A stretch of 64,000 nucleotides of DNA from Amphirosellinia nigrospora (taxonomy: Eukaryota > Ascomycota > Sordariomycetes > Xylariales > Xylariaceae). A model generated the notes under the pieces. The model saw nothing but the letters and a program-made list of their open reading frames with translations, did not search any database and had not been told where the DNA came from. Below are positions 36,287 through 47,682 of this stretch, one piece after another. The DNA lies in contig SCHM01000002.1 of NCBI GenBank assembly GCA_004123355.1, positions 8,281,569-8,345,568 of the forward strand. The letters are read 5' to 3'. Each line of letters opens with the position of its first letter. Positions within the stretch are counted from its first letter, which is position 1. The translations under genes and the position numbers were made by a program.

Positions 36287-37122
36287 AGAAACAGAGGGCC
36301 CGGTTCAGGCAACCCTCCGGTGACGAGGAACCAGAGGGGGACGAAGGAATACAATAATTCGACACATTTTGAGGTAGGCTCTCAAGGTAGGGAGGGTAAG
36401 ACTCTACCTTTCAACCTCCAGGCAAGTCCTTGCCTTGTTAGTAACTCTTTCGTAGGAACGTGTTTGTCAACGCAGATTCCGCTAAATGATCCTGTACTAT
36501 GTCAGATCCTGCCAAGTTTGGGAGCAGGGAGAAGGGAACCGGGCAGCCAAGGGAGAGGAGGGGTAAATGAGCAAATTGCACATCTAGTATAGAAGGCAGG
36601 AAACGTATATTGCATAAAGTCGCAGCTCGGCCAGCAAAATGTGCAATATTGTGGCCTAGAGACTTGCGGTCGGTAAGACTGGGAGTGTCTGAACAGTACA
36701 TCTAATTATTATGCGCCTAGGTAAGCGCACTTAGAAAACTCTCAGGAATTTATTACCCCTATCATCCTAGCTACATTCATTAATTTCTTTTTTTCCTTGG
36801 GGCACATTTGAATAAGTAAGCGTAAAGTTGTTAATGCCACTATAACTGCGGCACACTTTATCGACCAATATCACGATACTCAGCCGGCACCTAGCTTAGA
36901 AGTTGTATCATTTTTTTCAAAAAAAAGAGGGCGAGTGATCGGAGCACACCCAGGTGTGTTGTAAAATTGTGTCGCGACTTTTGTTAATATCCAACTAGCC
37001 GTCATGGTTTCCTTCTATTGTTACAGATATCTCTAGCACCTCATAGCAAAAGGCCGCAATTCTTATTACAAGTGGCCAAGGCCGTTGCAATCAGCCTACC
37101 AACCGATTAAGTTCTTTCCACG
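36287..37122. other. Intergenic between NLR and metallo-beta-lactamase genes
   Basis: Divergent spacer. Short frames on both strands (36278-36701) overlap and match no family. Poly-T and poly-A runs occur at 36786-36794 and 36911-36926. Confidence 0.5.
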
Positions 37123-38355
37123 TTGGTGTTCGAAGAACCGTTGCCAAATGGCTTCGCCGAGTGCAATCATCATGCCGCGTCGGCTTCAACGGTCTCGGTC
37201 TCCATTATCGATACTACAGCGTGGGCGTACAAGATCCCATGTGGTGACCTGTTTAAGCCACGTTTCCCCGGGCTTGATACGATGGACCTGTGTTTTTATG
37301 CATTTCTCATCATCCATGAAGAACTTGATCTTCGTATCCTCTTTGACTTTGGCATTCGAAAAGATTGGGAAAACCTCATTTCAGCAACAGTGCGGCGACT
37401 TAAAGAAACCGGAATAAAGGCGATGGTCGAAAAGAGGCTGGTCGATATACTGCGGGACGGAGGCACCGATCCAAACAAAATAGAAGCGGCGGTGTGGAGG
37501 CAAGCTCTCACTACCTATACACAGATAGGTGGTCCGTTTCAAGATCTGCCTTGCTGACCTAGACTGAGTTACGTCTAGCCATATCCACTGAGACCACACC
37601 GGCAACCTTGCCGACTTCCCAGCAACGACCGAACTCGTGGTGGGGCCCGGAATCAAGAAACGGTTCATGCCAGGTTAGCCCACAGTTTCCGATGCCCACT
37701 TTCACGAATCAGATGTCGCCGGTCGAAAGATAGCGGGCCTCGAGGCTGATACTTTTAATATTGAGATTGGGAGTCTAGGAGGCCACGACTACTTCGGAGA
37801 TGGCAGTTTTTACCTACTGGATGCGCCCGGGGTAAGTGGTGAACGACATGATAGAACAAAGCAGACCAAGTGTTAACAGATCACTAGCACGCATTAGGTC
37901 ATATGAACGGACTGGCAAGGACCTCAGCCGATCCCCCGACCTTCATTCTCCTTGCTGCCGACAGTGCCCACATAGGAGGCGAAATCCGGCCTACCAAAGC
38001 CCTCTCACTACCAGACATCATCGATGTGCCTCATATCGTGCCCTGACCCTGTCCCTGCGAAGAAATTCTTGAATTCCACCCTCGTAATTCTCATACACTA
38101 CCGTTCCTAGGGTTAGATCCCTGCTTCCCAGAGGATTTACAAAATGCAGAGAGGACGGTTGAATGTACCGAGGAGCTCGATGCGGATGACAGAGTCTTGG
38201 TGATTTTCGCGTATGATCTGTCGATATATAAAACACTACAATTCTTTCCCGCACTTGCGAAAGATTGGGAAAAGCAAGGCTGGAAATAGACTGGGAGGTG
38301 GGCATTTCTAGCAGACTTGCAGAAGTTGCTAGGGATCGAGAGTTGGCTTCAGTAA
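37123..38355 (+). pseudogene. Metallo-beta-lactamase-like protein, probably decayed
   Basis: The N-terminus matches fungal MBL-fold hydrolases (VSVSIIDTTAWAYKIPCGDL, ILFDFGIRKDWENLISATVR, VDILRDGGTDPNKIEAAVWR). Later parts follow in order across frames: GGHDYFGDGSFYLLDAPG, then after a 56-nt intron (37832-37887) HALGHMNGLARTSADPPTF, ELDADDRVLVIFAYDLSIYK and LQKLLGIESWLQ, with a stop at 38353-38355. Where the family has the zinc motif HxHxDH (after VWS) this copy reads RQALTTYTQIGGP, so the metal ligands are missing. A TAG stands where a Tyr codon is expected in the GYP segment (about 37676) and a further stop lies at 37554. Substitutions, not only missing bases, point to true decay. Confidence 0.7.
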
Positions 38356-39508
38356 AGCCTACTGAGCTCTAAGTTAAGCAAGCTAATCAAAATATCCATG
38401 ACTAGCGGTCTAGCTACATACGTAGCTACCGTTGACCACCTTCTTATCATTTCAAAGAGTGTTTCCCAACCAACAGTCGGATATCATCCATCGTCCTAAG
38501 AATGTCAACGGTAAATTCAAACGTGAGACTCTGTCACACGGACCACCCTAAGACCCAGCCACAGGACCTAGCCACAAGAGCCACACAGACTCCTGGAAAC
38601 TCCTGGAAGGTCCTGGAAGACCTGCACCGCTCCGAGGCATTATCGTGGGCTGAGACATAATATATTGGCGTAATTGTATTAGTTAAAATAGCCTCAACCC
38701 TCTTGAGGAGTCAGGCTTTCGGAGGCCTGCGAGGAGGCAAAGGACCGGGGAATTCGTCTATAAATTAAGGACTTTGGGCGAGGTTACATTGAAGTCAGAA
38801 TTAGGAAATCAGAGCCTCTAGAGACCCAAAGAGATTATTAGCTGAATTGAACTCCAAATTCCAAGCACTTGAGCACAAGTCCTTGTCACACACATACTTA
38901 TATCATTGTCAGGGACGGATTTTCCGGATAGTGTACCGATGATAAAAAATTGAACCGTCTGAGTAGAAGTATAATTAATCAACATGGCGAAAGCAAGTGC
39001 TGAGCCTGTAATGAAACGGTCTCATACATAGAGTACAGAGCATTTTGGCCTTCCCAGTGAATTGGCCCAGGGTGACTGTGCCCACGAGAAAGGAGGTAAT
39101 ATGGGAATTACTCATCCAATTCGAGTCTCAGTCACGTAAAATAAGGGGAATACTTCGATCAAAGGGAACGATATTAATAAAGTCCAAAAATTTAAAAAGT
39201 CCGCGGTGTGTGTGTGTGTGTGTGTGTGTTAAATACAAAAGTAAGATACAGAGGGAATTCTGGTGTTTTTACGTGACCTGTTCTCCTTGTCAATTTGCTC
39301 CTCTGCTTCCCTGGGCCTAGTTTGCCCATACAACTCACACGCACTACTTCAGTATATAACCCATATTACATATGAATTCTAGCTTTCCTTTCCTTTCTTC
39401 TTCGAGTAGTTTATTTTCTCAATCACCACACCTACTACCCTCATAGGTCTCACAATGTTAAAGTTCCATGCCTTCCCTAGTCTCCTAAAAGTAGGAGGGT
39501 GACCATAT
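38356..39508. other. Intergenic with GT microsatellite
   Basis: No supported gene. A pure GT repeat of about 12 units lies at 39206-39229. Imperfect repeats of CTCCTGGAA/GTCCTGGAA occur at 38590-38615. Confidence 0.6.
39206..39229. repeat. (GT)n microsatellite
   Basis: Uninterrupted GT dinucleotides, about 12 units, in intergenic DNA. Confidence 0.95.
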
Positions 39509-40152
39509 CTAGGTTGGCGGCGGACCAAGAGCCTCATGTTTTGACTCCAGTAAACACTCTTGGAGCGTCAATCCATAGCCGACTACCGCCTTCCCCATCA
39601 AGCTGGGAATCATCACGTATAAGGTACGATTTGATGAAGTTGCGCTCATCAGCCTTTGCGAAGACCGATCAACAACATATTCATTGAACTGCTGCTGACC
39701 ATCCATTTTAGGAGCCGGTATGAATACGAAAACCTCGGGTATCTGGAAAGGAGCTGAATCGTGGAGCGTGAATATGTGTTGATCTGGTCGTCAATGCCAA
39801 TTCCATCTTCATCGGTGCAGAGATGGGATGAGACGTGCGCGAGGATTTTGTCCCATTCCTGCGCTGCACGGGGCGCTCGGTCCCGGGCGACTACGGCGAT
39901 ACAGGTCTCTAGGCCGTCCGTCCACAAGGCCAATCCCTCATGTTCACGTCTCGCCTCATTAATAGGAACATAGGTTTTAGCCTCGGGAAGTGGGGCGATA
40001 TCATCTCGTCTTGAGGGTCAGGTTAGCGAGAAACGATATCACCTCGGAGCCCCTTTTGAAGGTTGACGTACTGAAATAATGTAGGCACAACTGCCCCCAG
40101 CGCCTGGACACCGAGTAGTCCGGCTAATAAGGCAGATTTGAAGAACTTCATT
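39509..40152 (-). CDS. Small secreted protein, family unknown
   Basis: The ATG at 40152 opens a clear signal peptide, MKFFKSALLAGLLGVQALGA. A 62-nt intron (40010-40071) with GTACGT at its 5' end, a CTAACCTGAC branch region and a CAAG acceptor joins FQ to RDDIAPLPEAKTYVPINEAR. LWTDGLETCIAVVARD and WDKILAHVSSHLCTDEDGIG follow. After one frame break (about 39770) the protein continues FQIPEVFVFIPAPKMDGQQQ and VGYGLTLQECLLES, stopping at 39509-39511. About 190 residues. Three cysteines (CIAV, LCTD, ECLL) may include a disulfide. I do not recognise the family. It would be exported, and its setting beside an NLR and a degraded gene is that of a lineage-specific secreted protein. Confidence 0.72.
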
Positions 40153-41110
40153 GCGGTGACTGAAGCAATAACCTGATCGAAGTAGACAGACTAGCAAGAT
40201 GAGTGAAGATAGATGAAAGAGAAGGCTTAAACAGTTGAAACGCAGAGGAGTGTCGTGAAAGTTCTGAACGAGGCTAAAGTATCGGCGGTTCTCCTGTCTT
40301 TGCGACTCTGCGAGAGTCTCGCATTTATACTTGAGCCGATTCCAAGCTACATCATCAAGATATTGACACCATCAGGGCTCGACGCATCCGTGGGAAGAAA
40401 TTGTTGGTACCAATTAATTATTGTTGATAAGTCACCCGACGATCTTGTCATGACTTCTCCAGCAATCAGACAACAATTACAAATCTCATCACAGAGTTTC
40501 TAGCAGTACAGCCTTCTCTATCACAAAAGAAACAGCATGAAATGCCTCGCCGTTAGGTGTGATACCTATACGCCGCCGCCGCATGCTGCTATATACGGAG
40601 TTATGCGAACCAAATGACCTAAGACGCAGGCTTTCGGGTGAACAAACCCCATTCACATAGTCCATATTCGTATATCTAAGGCGTAGATGCGTCACGCAGC
40701 CTTTACATGTTGGTTCTAACATACATCGCCACTGGGCTGATGTCATCTGGGGGCCGGACTTCAACGTCAATATCTCACCCAACAAAGCGGCGCGGCTCTC
40801 CGAGCTTCTATGATCGGAACCCCGCACTTATGTCAATTTAATGTCAATTTAGGCAGCTAACTAGGTAGATATTTGATTATCTGCTTTCCGATTACGAGGC
40901 CGTCAATATATCAAGTACTGTGCCGCAGAGCATAAGGAAGACATAAGGGGAGGTTAAGGGAATCATCTGCCGATCCTACACCTAATCCCTTTATCAAACC
41001 ATTGTAATGTTGCTGGGAAGCATACTGGCTACTTCCATGTTTTGCGGCGACCTCCAGTTCTATCCCAATTAACTACAATTGTTATTCAAAGCTATTATAG
41101 CATTTCGGTC
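40153..41110. other. Intergenic; one weak 112-codon frame
   Basis: The promoter of the secreted-protein gene lies at the left. A minus-strand frame at 40489-40827 (112 codons, with CMLEPTCKGCVTHLRLRY) has no start context, signal or family and is not called. 40840-40858 contains a short direct repeat (ATGTCAATTTA twice). Confidence 0.45.
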
Positions 41111-41606
41111 ATGGCGGGCATAACAAGTAACCAACAGAGCACCATACCACGGCCGCATCGCCCTTGCCACAGTCCTCGGCGCCCTTCCCGCGGTCCTTGG
41201 CGCCCTTCCGCCCGGGCGATCAATTTAGCTTACCGTGTCCGGCGTTACGTACTACCGACCACCCACTAACGCGACAGCTAAACCAGGCCTGTGCCGACAA
41301 CGATCTCCAGCGATTCCAGGACCTTGTGGCCGAATGGTGGCGGGCAGCGAACCCCTCGCCTCCCCGCGGACCGCATGGCTACCACATGGCGACTCTCGAG
41401 CCGTGTTTATATCACGCGATCCGCCTCGACCGGTCGGCTTTTGTTGCATATCTTCTCGATCATGGCGTCCTGATGTCTCGCCTAGCTGCAAGCGAGGCGA
41501 TACAGCATCGGTGTTCGACAGCCATGTGGGACGTCTTTTTGCAGAACGGAGGTCTCGATCTTAACGCGGCGTTTCATGCCGAACCACCACACTTGGCGTA
41601 TGCCCT

Positions 41607-41694
<88 letters not shown>

Positions 41695-42327
41695 GTCTCT
41701 CTCTCACTATCTGTCTCTCTCTCCTGCATTTGCAATTGTCAAGCTTTTTTGTTCTCCACTAACGGGTCTACCATTTAGCTACGTACTTCACGATGAAGCA
41801 TTAGTCCAATGGTTCCTGTCGCACGGCGCGGACCCGAATGCCGAATCGGAGTGGGGATTGTCACCTTTCCTAAGAGCGGTCGGCCACGCGCCCTCTCAAT
41901 CGTAGAGCTACTCCACAGGGCCGGAGGCTCGCCCGCATACGCGGTAGCCTTCGTCTGCCAGCCGTCTCCCTCCGTCGCGGATGCCGCCGGCTCAACATCT
42001 GTTCCTCGCGACGAGAGGCTCCAGGTCCTTCGCTATCTCCTCGACCACGGAGCCGATCCCGACGTACCCAAATGGACGCACAACCGCAAGGGCGTCGGCT
42101 CCGACTTTCAATGGGGCAGTCCCTCAACGCCGCCTCTCCAGCCGCCGCGCCGATCTGGCAGAGGAGTTGCTGCGCCGTGGCGCACGAACTGACATCCCGA
42201 CGTTTAACATTGCTTCGCGGGCGAGACTGCGCTTGAGCTTGCGGCGCGACGGGTGCCGAGTCTTGTGCCCTTGATTGAGGAGTGCCGGGGAAATGGGAGA
42301 TACGATGATGCAGAAGGCTATCAATGA
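41111..42327 (+). CDS. Ankyrin-repeat protein with microsatellite-bearing intron
   Basis: The start at 41111 (MAGITSNQQSTIPRPHRP) is tentative because a frame change near 41215 is needed to reach TRQLNQACADNDLQRFQDLV. Ankyrin-type units follow: EPCLYHAIRLDRSAFVAYLL with DHGVLMSRLAASEAI, WDVFLQNGGLDLNAAFH, ALVQWFLSHGADPNAESEWG, VLRYLLDHGADPDVP and ADLAEELLRRGARTDIPTFN. It ends LVPLIEECRGNGRYDDAEGY with a stop at 42325-42327. An intron at 41598-41778 (GTATGC...CCACTAACGGG...TTTAG) exactly joins HLA to YVLHDEALV; it is largely a CT repeat. Frame breaks lie near 41885, 42120 and 42210. Ankyrin proteins mediate protein contacts; the partner is unknown. Confidence 0.78.
41606..41724 (+). repeat. 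CT-rich microsatellite inside an intron
   Basis: About 120 bases of CT dinucleotides with a few interruptions (for example ACTATCTGT twice near 41688-41715) fill most of the ankyrin-gene intron. The repeat sits upstream of the branch site and could merge with its polypyrimidine tract. Confidence 0.9.
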
Positions 42328-44449
42328 CATCACAGTGCCAAAGCTGACAAATACCTACGACCACACCTCCCTACACAGTGCGCTCTAATGATCAAAAGGG
42401 ATGAATAGAAGAAGCAGGGTATAAAGGAGAAAAGGGACGAGGAGCAGGGGCTCCAAGCCTGGCTGTAGTCGTGATAGTTGTAAGATGACGATGCTAAAGA
42501 ATTATCGCCTTCGTGGGAATCCATGCCCTGTACTTGTCCGATGAGCCAGCTCAGATGGGCGATCATGTGAACACAGCAGCTTAAATATAGGTTCTCAGAG
42601 GCTAAGGATCAAGTATTCCGACCCATGGATTTCGGCAATCTTCGGGGGATCAATAGAACGAAGCAGAGATCAAAGAAACACGAGCTAAAAAAGGGAAATA
42701 TGTATTCCGGAGCCCATACCTGATTTTCTATGCACGCTTAATGATTCCTAGATTTGGAAAAGACGTACCCGGGTGAAGTAAGTGCGTGGGAAACAACTCA
42801 CAGACGTGAGGTTTGGAGGCGGCGCCTCTTGTTGAATTTTGAGGGTATCTCGCTCTGAAAAGGTAGGGCTAGTGCGCTCTGGGAAGGGTATAAAAAAGGG
42901 GGTGGCTTAATAGAAGCGGCATCGTTCGGGGCAGGAGGAGTAACCTGTCCTGGGTAGGTTTGACCGTTCCGTTTCTCTCACTCAATACGGTGACCTCGTG
43001 GGTCAACACGCCGATGGTAAAACGGAGGCCCGGGGCTACGAGGTGGACCGCACCGCCACAACCCGCACGATGAGTTAGCACAGACTCTCAAACCGAGTTC
43101 CTAATATTGCAACTAGATATGCTTTCTCAAGCAACACAGCCCTAGCCCTTATATAATGTTGGCAATGAGGTAACCTCTTCGTGTATCAGGAGGCAGAAAA
43201 CATAGCTGACGGGCGTTTCAATTTTTCATAAAAATCTGCTGCCGGATCTACATACGTCTCGCGTTCGCTAACCATGTAACTTAGTCACACATTTTTTCTT
43301 ATCTTAAGCAGCGTGAGATTCCCACACCGGGCGGCCACCAAGGTGGCTATTGATGTACAACTTGTTTTTGGCTCGGCTTACTACTTTGATAACAATGTTT
43401 CAATTCGCGTAATATATTGCAGCGGCAGGCAGCATCCGGTATCCACAAACCGTGAAACTCCTGAATATTTTCCATATCTTTCCTTACCGTGGGGGTCCTT
43501 GCGTATCCATTTAGGACCTGATTTTCGCCCCTGCAGAGCACGATGCAGGATGGGAGGGTGAAGAGCTTCTGGCGGCAGGCAACAAGAAAAAAAAAGAAGG
43601 TATCCTCGGTTATGCTGGGTTTCGCTATGTTCCTGGCATATCTCCATGAAGGACCCTGACGATACACACCATTTTGGTCATGTCGATCACTTCAAGATTG
43701 GTTCTGCGTTGGTTTTTTTGCTGCAGGCCAATCGGTCCCTGTCGGCAGCTAACTTTCTTTCCGAAGAGCCTCCCCATTTTCCCGAGTCATTTATGGTTCG
43801 GCGGAGCCGCATGATGTCAACAACCCCCCAAGCGGCACGATTGACACGGCTTAGCGGAGCACAGTCCACATCACCACACGTATTCACAGCCCTTATCAGA
43901 CAAACTATAGAACCAAATTCTGACTGCTTCACCTAGTCTGTAAGGCGACATAAAATACATAACACATCAGCTAGCACGATCCGATTGAGGTCTTGGATGG
44001 GCCGAAATACCCTCCCAGCCCACCTTCTCTGCCTCGAGATGGATATATATATGGATACAATCTGGGGCCTCTCAGCGGGCACTCATCAAGACCCCTATTT
44101 CGCTGGCAGACCGACAGCTCATAAAGACGTCATCAGCATACAGCTTGCCATGATAAGAGCTTTTATCAGTAGCGCTGCGAGTATACCTCCGTGGTGCCCA
44201 GATATAAGATGATTCCAGGCTCCCGCCGAACATACTGGTCATTCCAAACACGCATGTCCCTAATCCCCCCGAAGATATATGCATATCAGGATCATTATCG
44301 AGACAAACACATACTCCCACCTTCAATTCTAGGCTTTGAGATTACACTGAACGTAGCTTTTTCAGCACCAAGATGCCGATGTTCGAAGAGTCAGATTTTG
44401 ATGTGCTTACACCACCAGCCCTACACAGCTCAATGCTCCCTACGACAAC
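42328..44449. other. Gene-free region
   Basis: Two kilobases without a supported gene. Frames at 42330-42566, 43313-43667 and 43646-43936 lie opposite each other and match no family. The right edge should hold the HAD hydrolase promoter. Confidence 0.5.
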
Positions 44450-45853
44450 ATGTCTGTAGGGCCTCATGAGTGTCGAAGTCTGGCCACCACGGGCGACGAT
44501 GGGGAGGGCCCGATTGAAGTTCCTGCATCTCGATCATCGATTTCAGAAGCCGCAAAGTACATGCATACTCTGAGCATGTCACCATCTCAAAAAGATCGAA
44601 GATCTTCTCGGAATTCGTTTGGCGCCTCGCTCCCATTCCACGGTCCAAGCGACGATCAAGGCTCTCATCAGTTCATTATGCTGAAGACACCAACGGCCGC
44701 CCAACAAGGCCGGGTATGCCTGCGATCCAGCCAACGCGTGAGCTCCTGGCCAGCCAAATCCAAACGATTGAGACGCGGAAGGTAGCAAAAGCCAAAAACA
44801 TGGCTTTTGCCTTCGATATTGATGGTGTGCTCGTACACGGTGACCAGCTCATTCCCGAGGGTAAGCGTGCGCTCGAGATCCTAAACGGCGACAATGAACT
44901 CGGCATCAAGATCCCACACATCTTCCTGACTAACGGAAGTGGCAAGCCCGAGCAAGCACGCTGCGACCAGCTATCCAAGATTCTAAAGAATCCTGTGAGC
45001 ACTGAACAATTCATCCAGTCTCACACGCCTATGAGTGCGCTGGCCTCGTACTACAAAACAGTACTTGTGGTAGGCGGCGTTGGCTACCGGTGCCGCGAGG
45101 TCGCTGAGCAATACGGGTTCAAAGACGTCGTCGTCCCAACGACATCGTCGCCTGGGACCCTACCATCGCGCCTATCGTGAGTTTACCGAATACGAAAAAG
45201 CGATGTCACGACCTCGAGACTTCGACAAGTGCAACATCGAGGCCATCCTCGTGTTTTCCGACTCGCGAGACTATGCCACGACATCCAGATCATCATGGAT
45301 TTACTGCTATCGCAGAACGGCCGTCTTAAGACCAAGGCCAAGGATCCCGAGTCTCAACGGATTCCATCTATTTCTCCCAAGGCGATGTGCTTTGCCCAAC
45401 GGAGCACTGGGCGCCCCGCATGTCTCAGGGAGCCTTCCGCATTGGCCTGGAAGCCATGTATAGATCTATGACGGGCGTTGACCTTGAGCGTGTGGTCTAT
45501 GGCAAGCCGGAACTAGCGACGTACAAATACGCCGATGAAGTCATGGCCTCGTGGATGGATCAAATCCATGGCGAGGAGAGGCTACCGGAAAATCTATATG
45601 ATAGGCGACAATCCTGCCTCGGATATCATCGGCGGCAAATGTACGGGTGGAACACTTGTCTGGTGCGCACTGGGTTTTCCAGGGTGGTGCCAATGATGAG
45701 AAAACCCTGCAACTTTGGCGTGTTCCCAACGTCCTCGAAGCTGTGCAGACGGCGTTGCGAAAGGAACTTGGCGACGACTTCAAGATGCACTTCGACGAGA
45801 CCGTCAATCCTGTCCTTCATGGCAGCAAGGCGGATGCGGCTGCTATCATTTGA
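44450..45853 (+). CDS. HAD-superfamily class IIA hydrolase, CECR5-like
   Basis: Predicted phosphatase of the HAD family, subclass IIA (CECR5/HDHD5-like, often mitochondrial). The nucleophile motif is FAFDIDGVLVHGDQLIPEG. TNGSGKPEQARCDQLSKIL gives motif II, FDKCNIEAILVFSDSRDY and ERVVYGKPELATYKYADEVM the cap and Lys motif, and MIGDNPASDIIGG the acidic motif IV; the end is HFDETVNPVLHGSKADAAAI. The conserved part begins near 44716 (MPAIQPTRELLASQIQTIE). Upstream in-phase-related sequence from 44450 (KYMHTLSMSPSQKDRRSSRN, Ser/Arg-rich) may be a true N-terminal extension or leader, so the start is uncertain. Frame breaks lie near 44710, 45150, 45275, 45370, 45605 and 45650. Confidence 0.9.
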
Positions 45854-47682
45854 GGCATTGCCGGTGTTTGAATTAGACGAATTGATGATATCCACAACCA
45901 TAACCATTCGATGGCGTTCTTCCATAGATAGCATTGATGCGAGTTATTAGACTTTCCGTATTCATCTTACTATAACAATATAGATCTGTTACTTTTCTGA
46001 TGATGCTTGATCTTACCTTGGTGAATATATGTGCTTTGGTGCTGCGGCATATACTAGTTGTATAAGCAGACAGATATAGCCAATTAAACAATACATAACG
46101 TTAGTATAACCGTATTAAGAGGATTTGCCGGATTTTGTTACTGATTTGAAAAAGGGAATAATCAAGGTATTAGAATCTGATCCAATACAATTGACCTGTC
46201 TTTTATGCGTGCAATAAGAATTGGACACTTGCTTCCCAGGTCTCTTTTGGAGGACTGAATAGCTGCTAGATCCAGATGGTAATCTTCGATATGAGTGAGA
46301 CATTGCAACTAGGGTCTGCTCTGCCAGTTCTTGCCCATATGATAGTGTTGCCAACAACAATGCATCCGTATCTGGCGCTTGATGTTATGACTGCTCCAAT
46401 ATCCGACTGCTTAATGAAGTCTATTGTTTTGGAACGGACGAGATCGATAGTTATTAGGTCATGCTCGTCGCCTTGTATTCCCTGGGTAGTTCTGACGCCT
46501 ATAAGATCGCGGTTGATTTTCGTAGATGTTAACTGGCTCAGATTCTTTTCGATCACGTTAATCTGTGACTCAACTGCATGCAGAGAGAATTGATCATGAT
46601 CGGGAAATCAAAACTGTCTGTGAAGATTTGGAAGCTCTCTCTCGGAACTGATGTTACGGTTGAAACACCTCCAAGGCCGACTGGCTGAGCTATTCGGAAA
46701 ACTTCTCCCTTCCCCCCATCTACTCCCAGGGCAAAAAGAGCCGTCCCCGGATAAGCTCAAATCACAAATGCATACCAGAGGGTAAAAAAAAACCAGATTT
46801 CCATTAACATCCCCACTGCACTAACAATATGTAAAGTAATTGTCCGAACCTTTGCGCGTTTAATCATCTCAAAATCACAGAAGTGATTGGGGAGGCAAGT
46901 ATTCTGGTCAAGCTCTCCTCTCCTTCTGCGGATTCCAGACAAACCTGGCCGCAAATTCGGTGGTAGAGAAGAGTGAGCAACAGCACGCCTTCGACTCCTA
47001 TCACTGTATATCCAACAGTAGGTGAGTTAGGAGGGAGGTCTCTCTACCCTCGTTCAGATCCTTTTACGACGGTGACGGGGTTTGTTGAAACATTGCTTAT
47101 GGTGGGGGTCCTGGGTGGGTGGCTTCCCGCTCGTTTAGCAGGGTGTCGGCACTTAACTCCATCAATACCCACAATGTCGAGCATAAATGCAGTCTTATCC
47201 CATAGCCAGCGATTGTGTGGGAAAGTTCATATATCTTCGACCACACGATAGTCTGCACGAAGCGTTCTTGTAGCATATGGTTCGCCCACTACAAGATGAT
47301 ACGGCATTTGAGAATATCAGCCCCACCCCCACGTTTAAGCTTCTCTTCTCCAAGATCCAGGGTCTTTCCACTAACCCCAAATTGGAAATGCTCATTTAAT
47401 TCTCGCGCGGTCAAATCACACCTAGCCACGATAGTGAGGATTACCGGCGCGCCTTTTCTTTCTTTCTCTTCGTTTGTGCGAACTCGAATTAATCGTCGAG
47501 CATCACGACCAGACCGCGACGTTGCTTGTTGGTCGAGTCGCCGGCTCAATTCAAGCCAGCGAAACTTCCGCCCGGGCGCGGCATGCCATTCCTTTCATTT
47601 CAACTCCCGTCACTCATTTGACATTTATTCAAGATTTTAAGACAGACCCATTTCAGCCACTCATTTAATCAATCAGTCTAAC
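45854..47682. other. Intergenic, no convincing gene
   Basis: Opposed frames at 46266-46593 and 47195-47640 match nothing. The minus-strand frame at 46266-46556 (KNLSQLTSTKINRDLIGV) is the most protein-like but is unsupported. The right edge holds the promoter of the secreted 232-aa protein. Confidence 0.45.

Noticed and set aside
41870-42364. 164-codon minus-strand frame
   Set aside because: Antisense shadow of the ankyrin gene; very Arg-rich and without family.
47215-47640. 141-codon plus-strand frame upstream of the 232-aa secreted protein
   Set aside because: No family, opposed by another frame, and located where the promoter should be.
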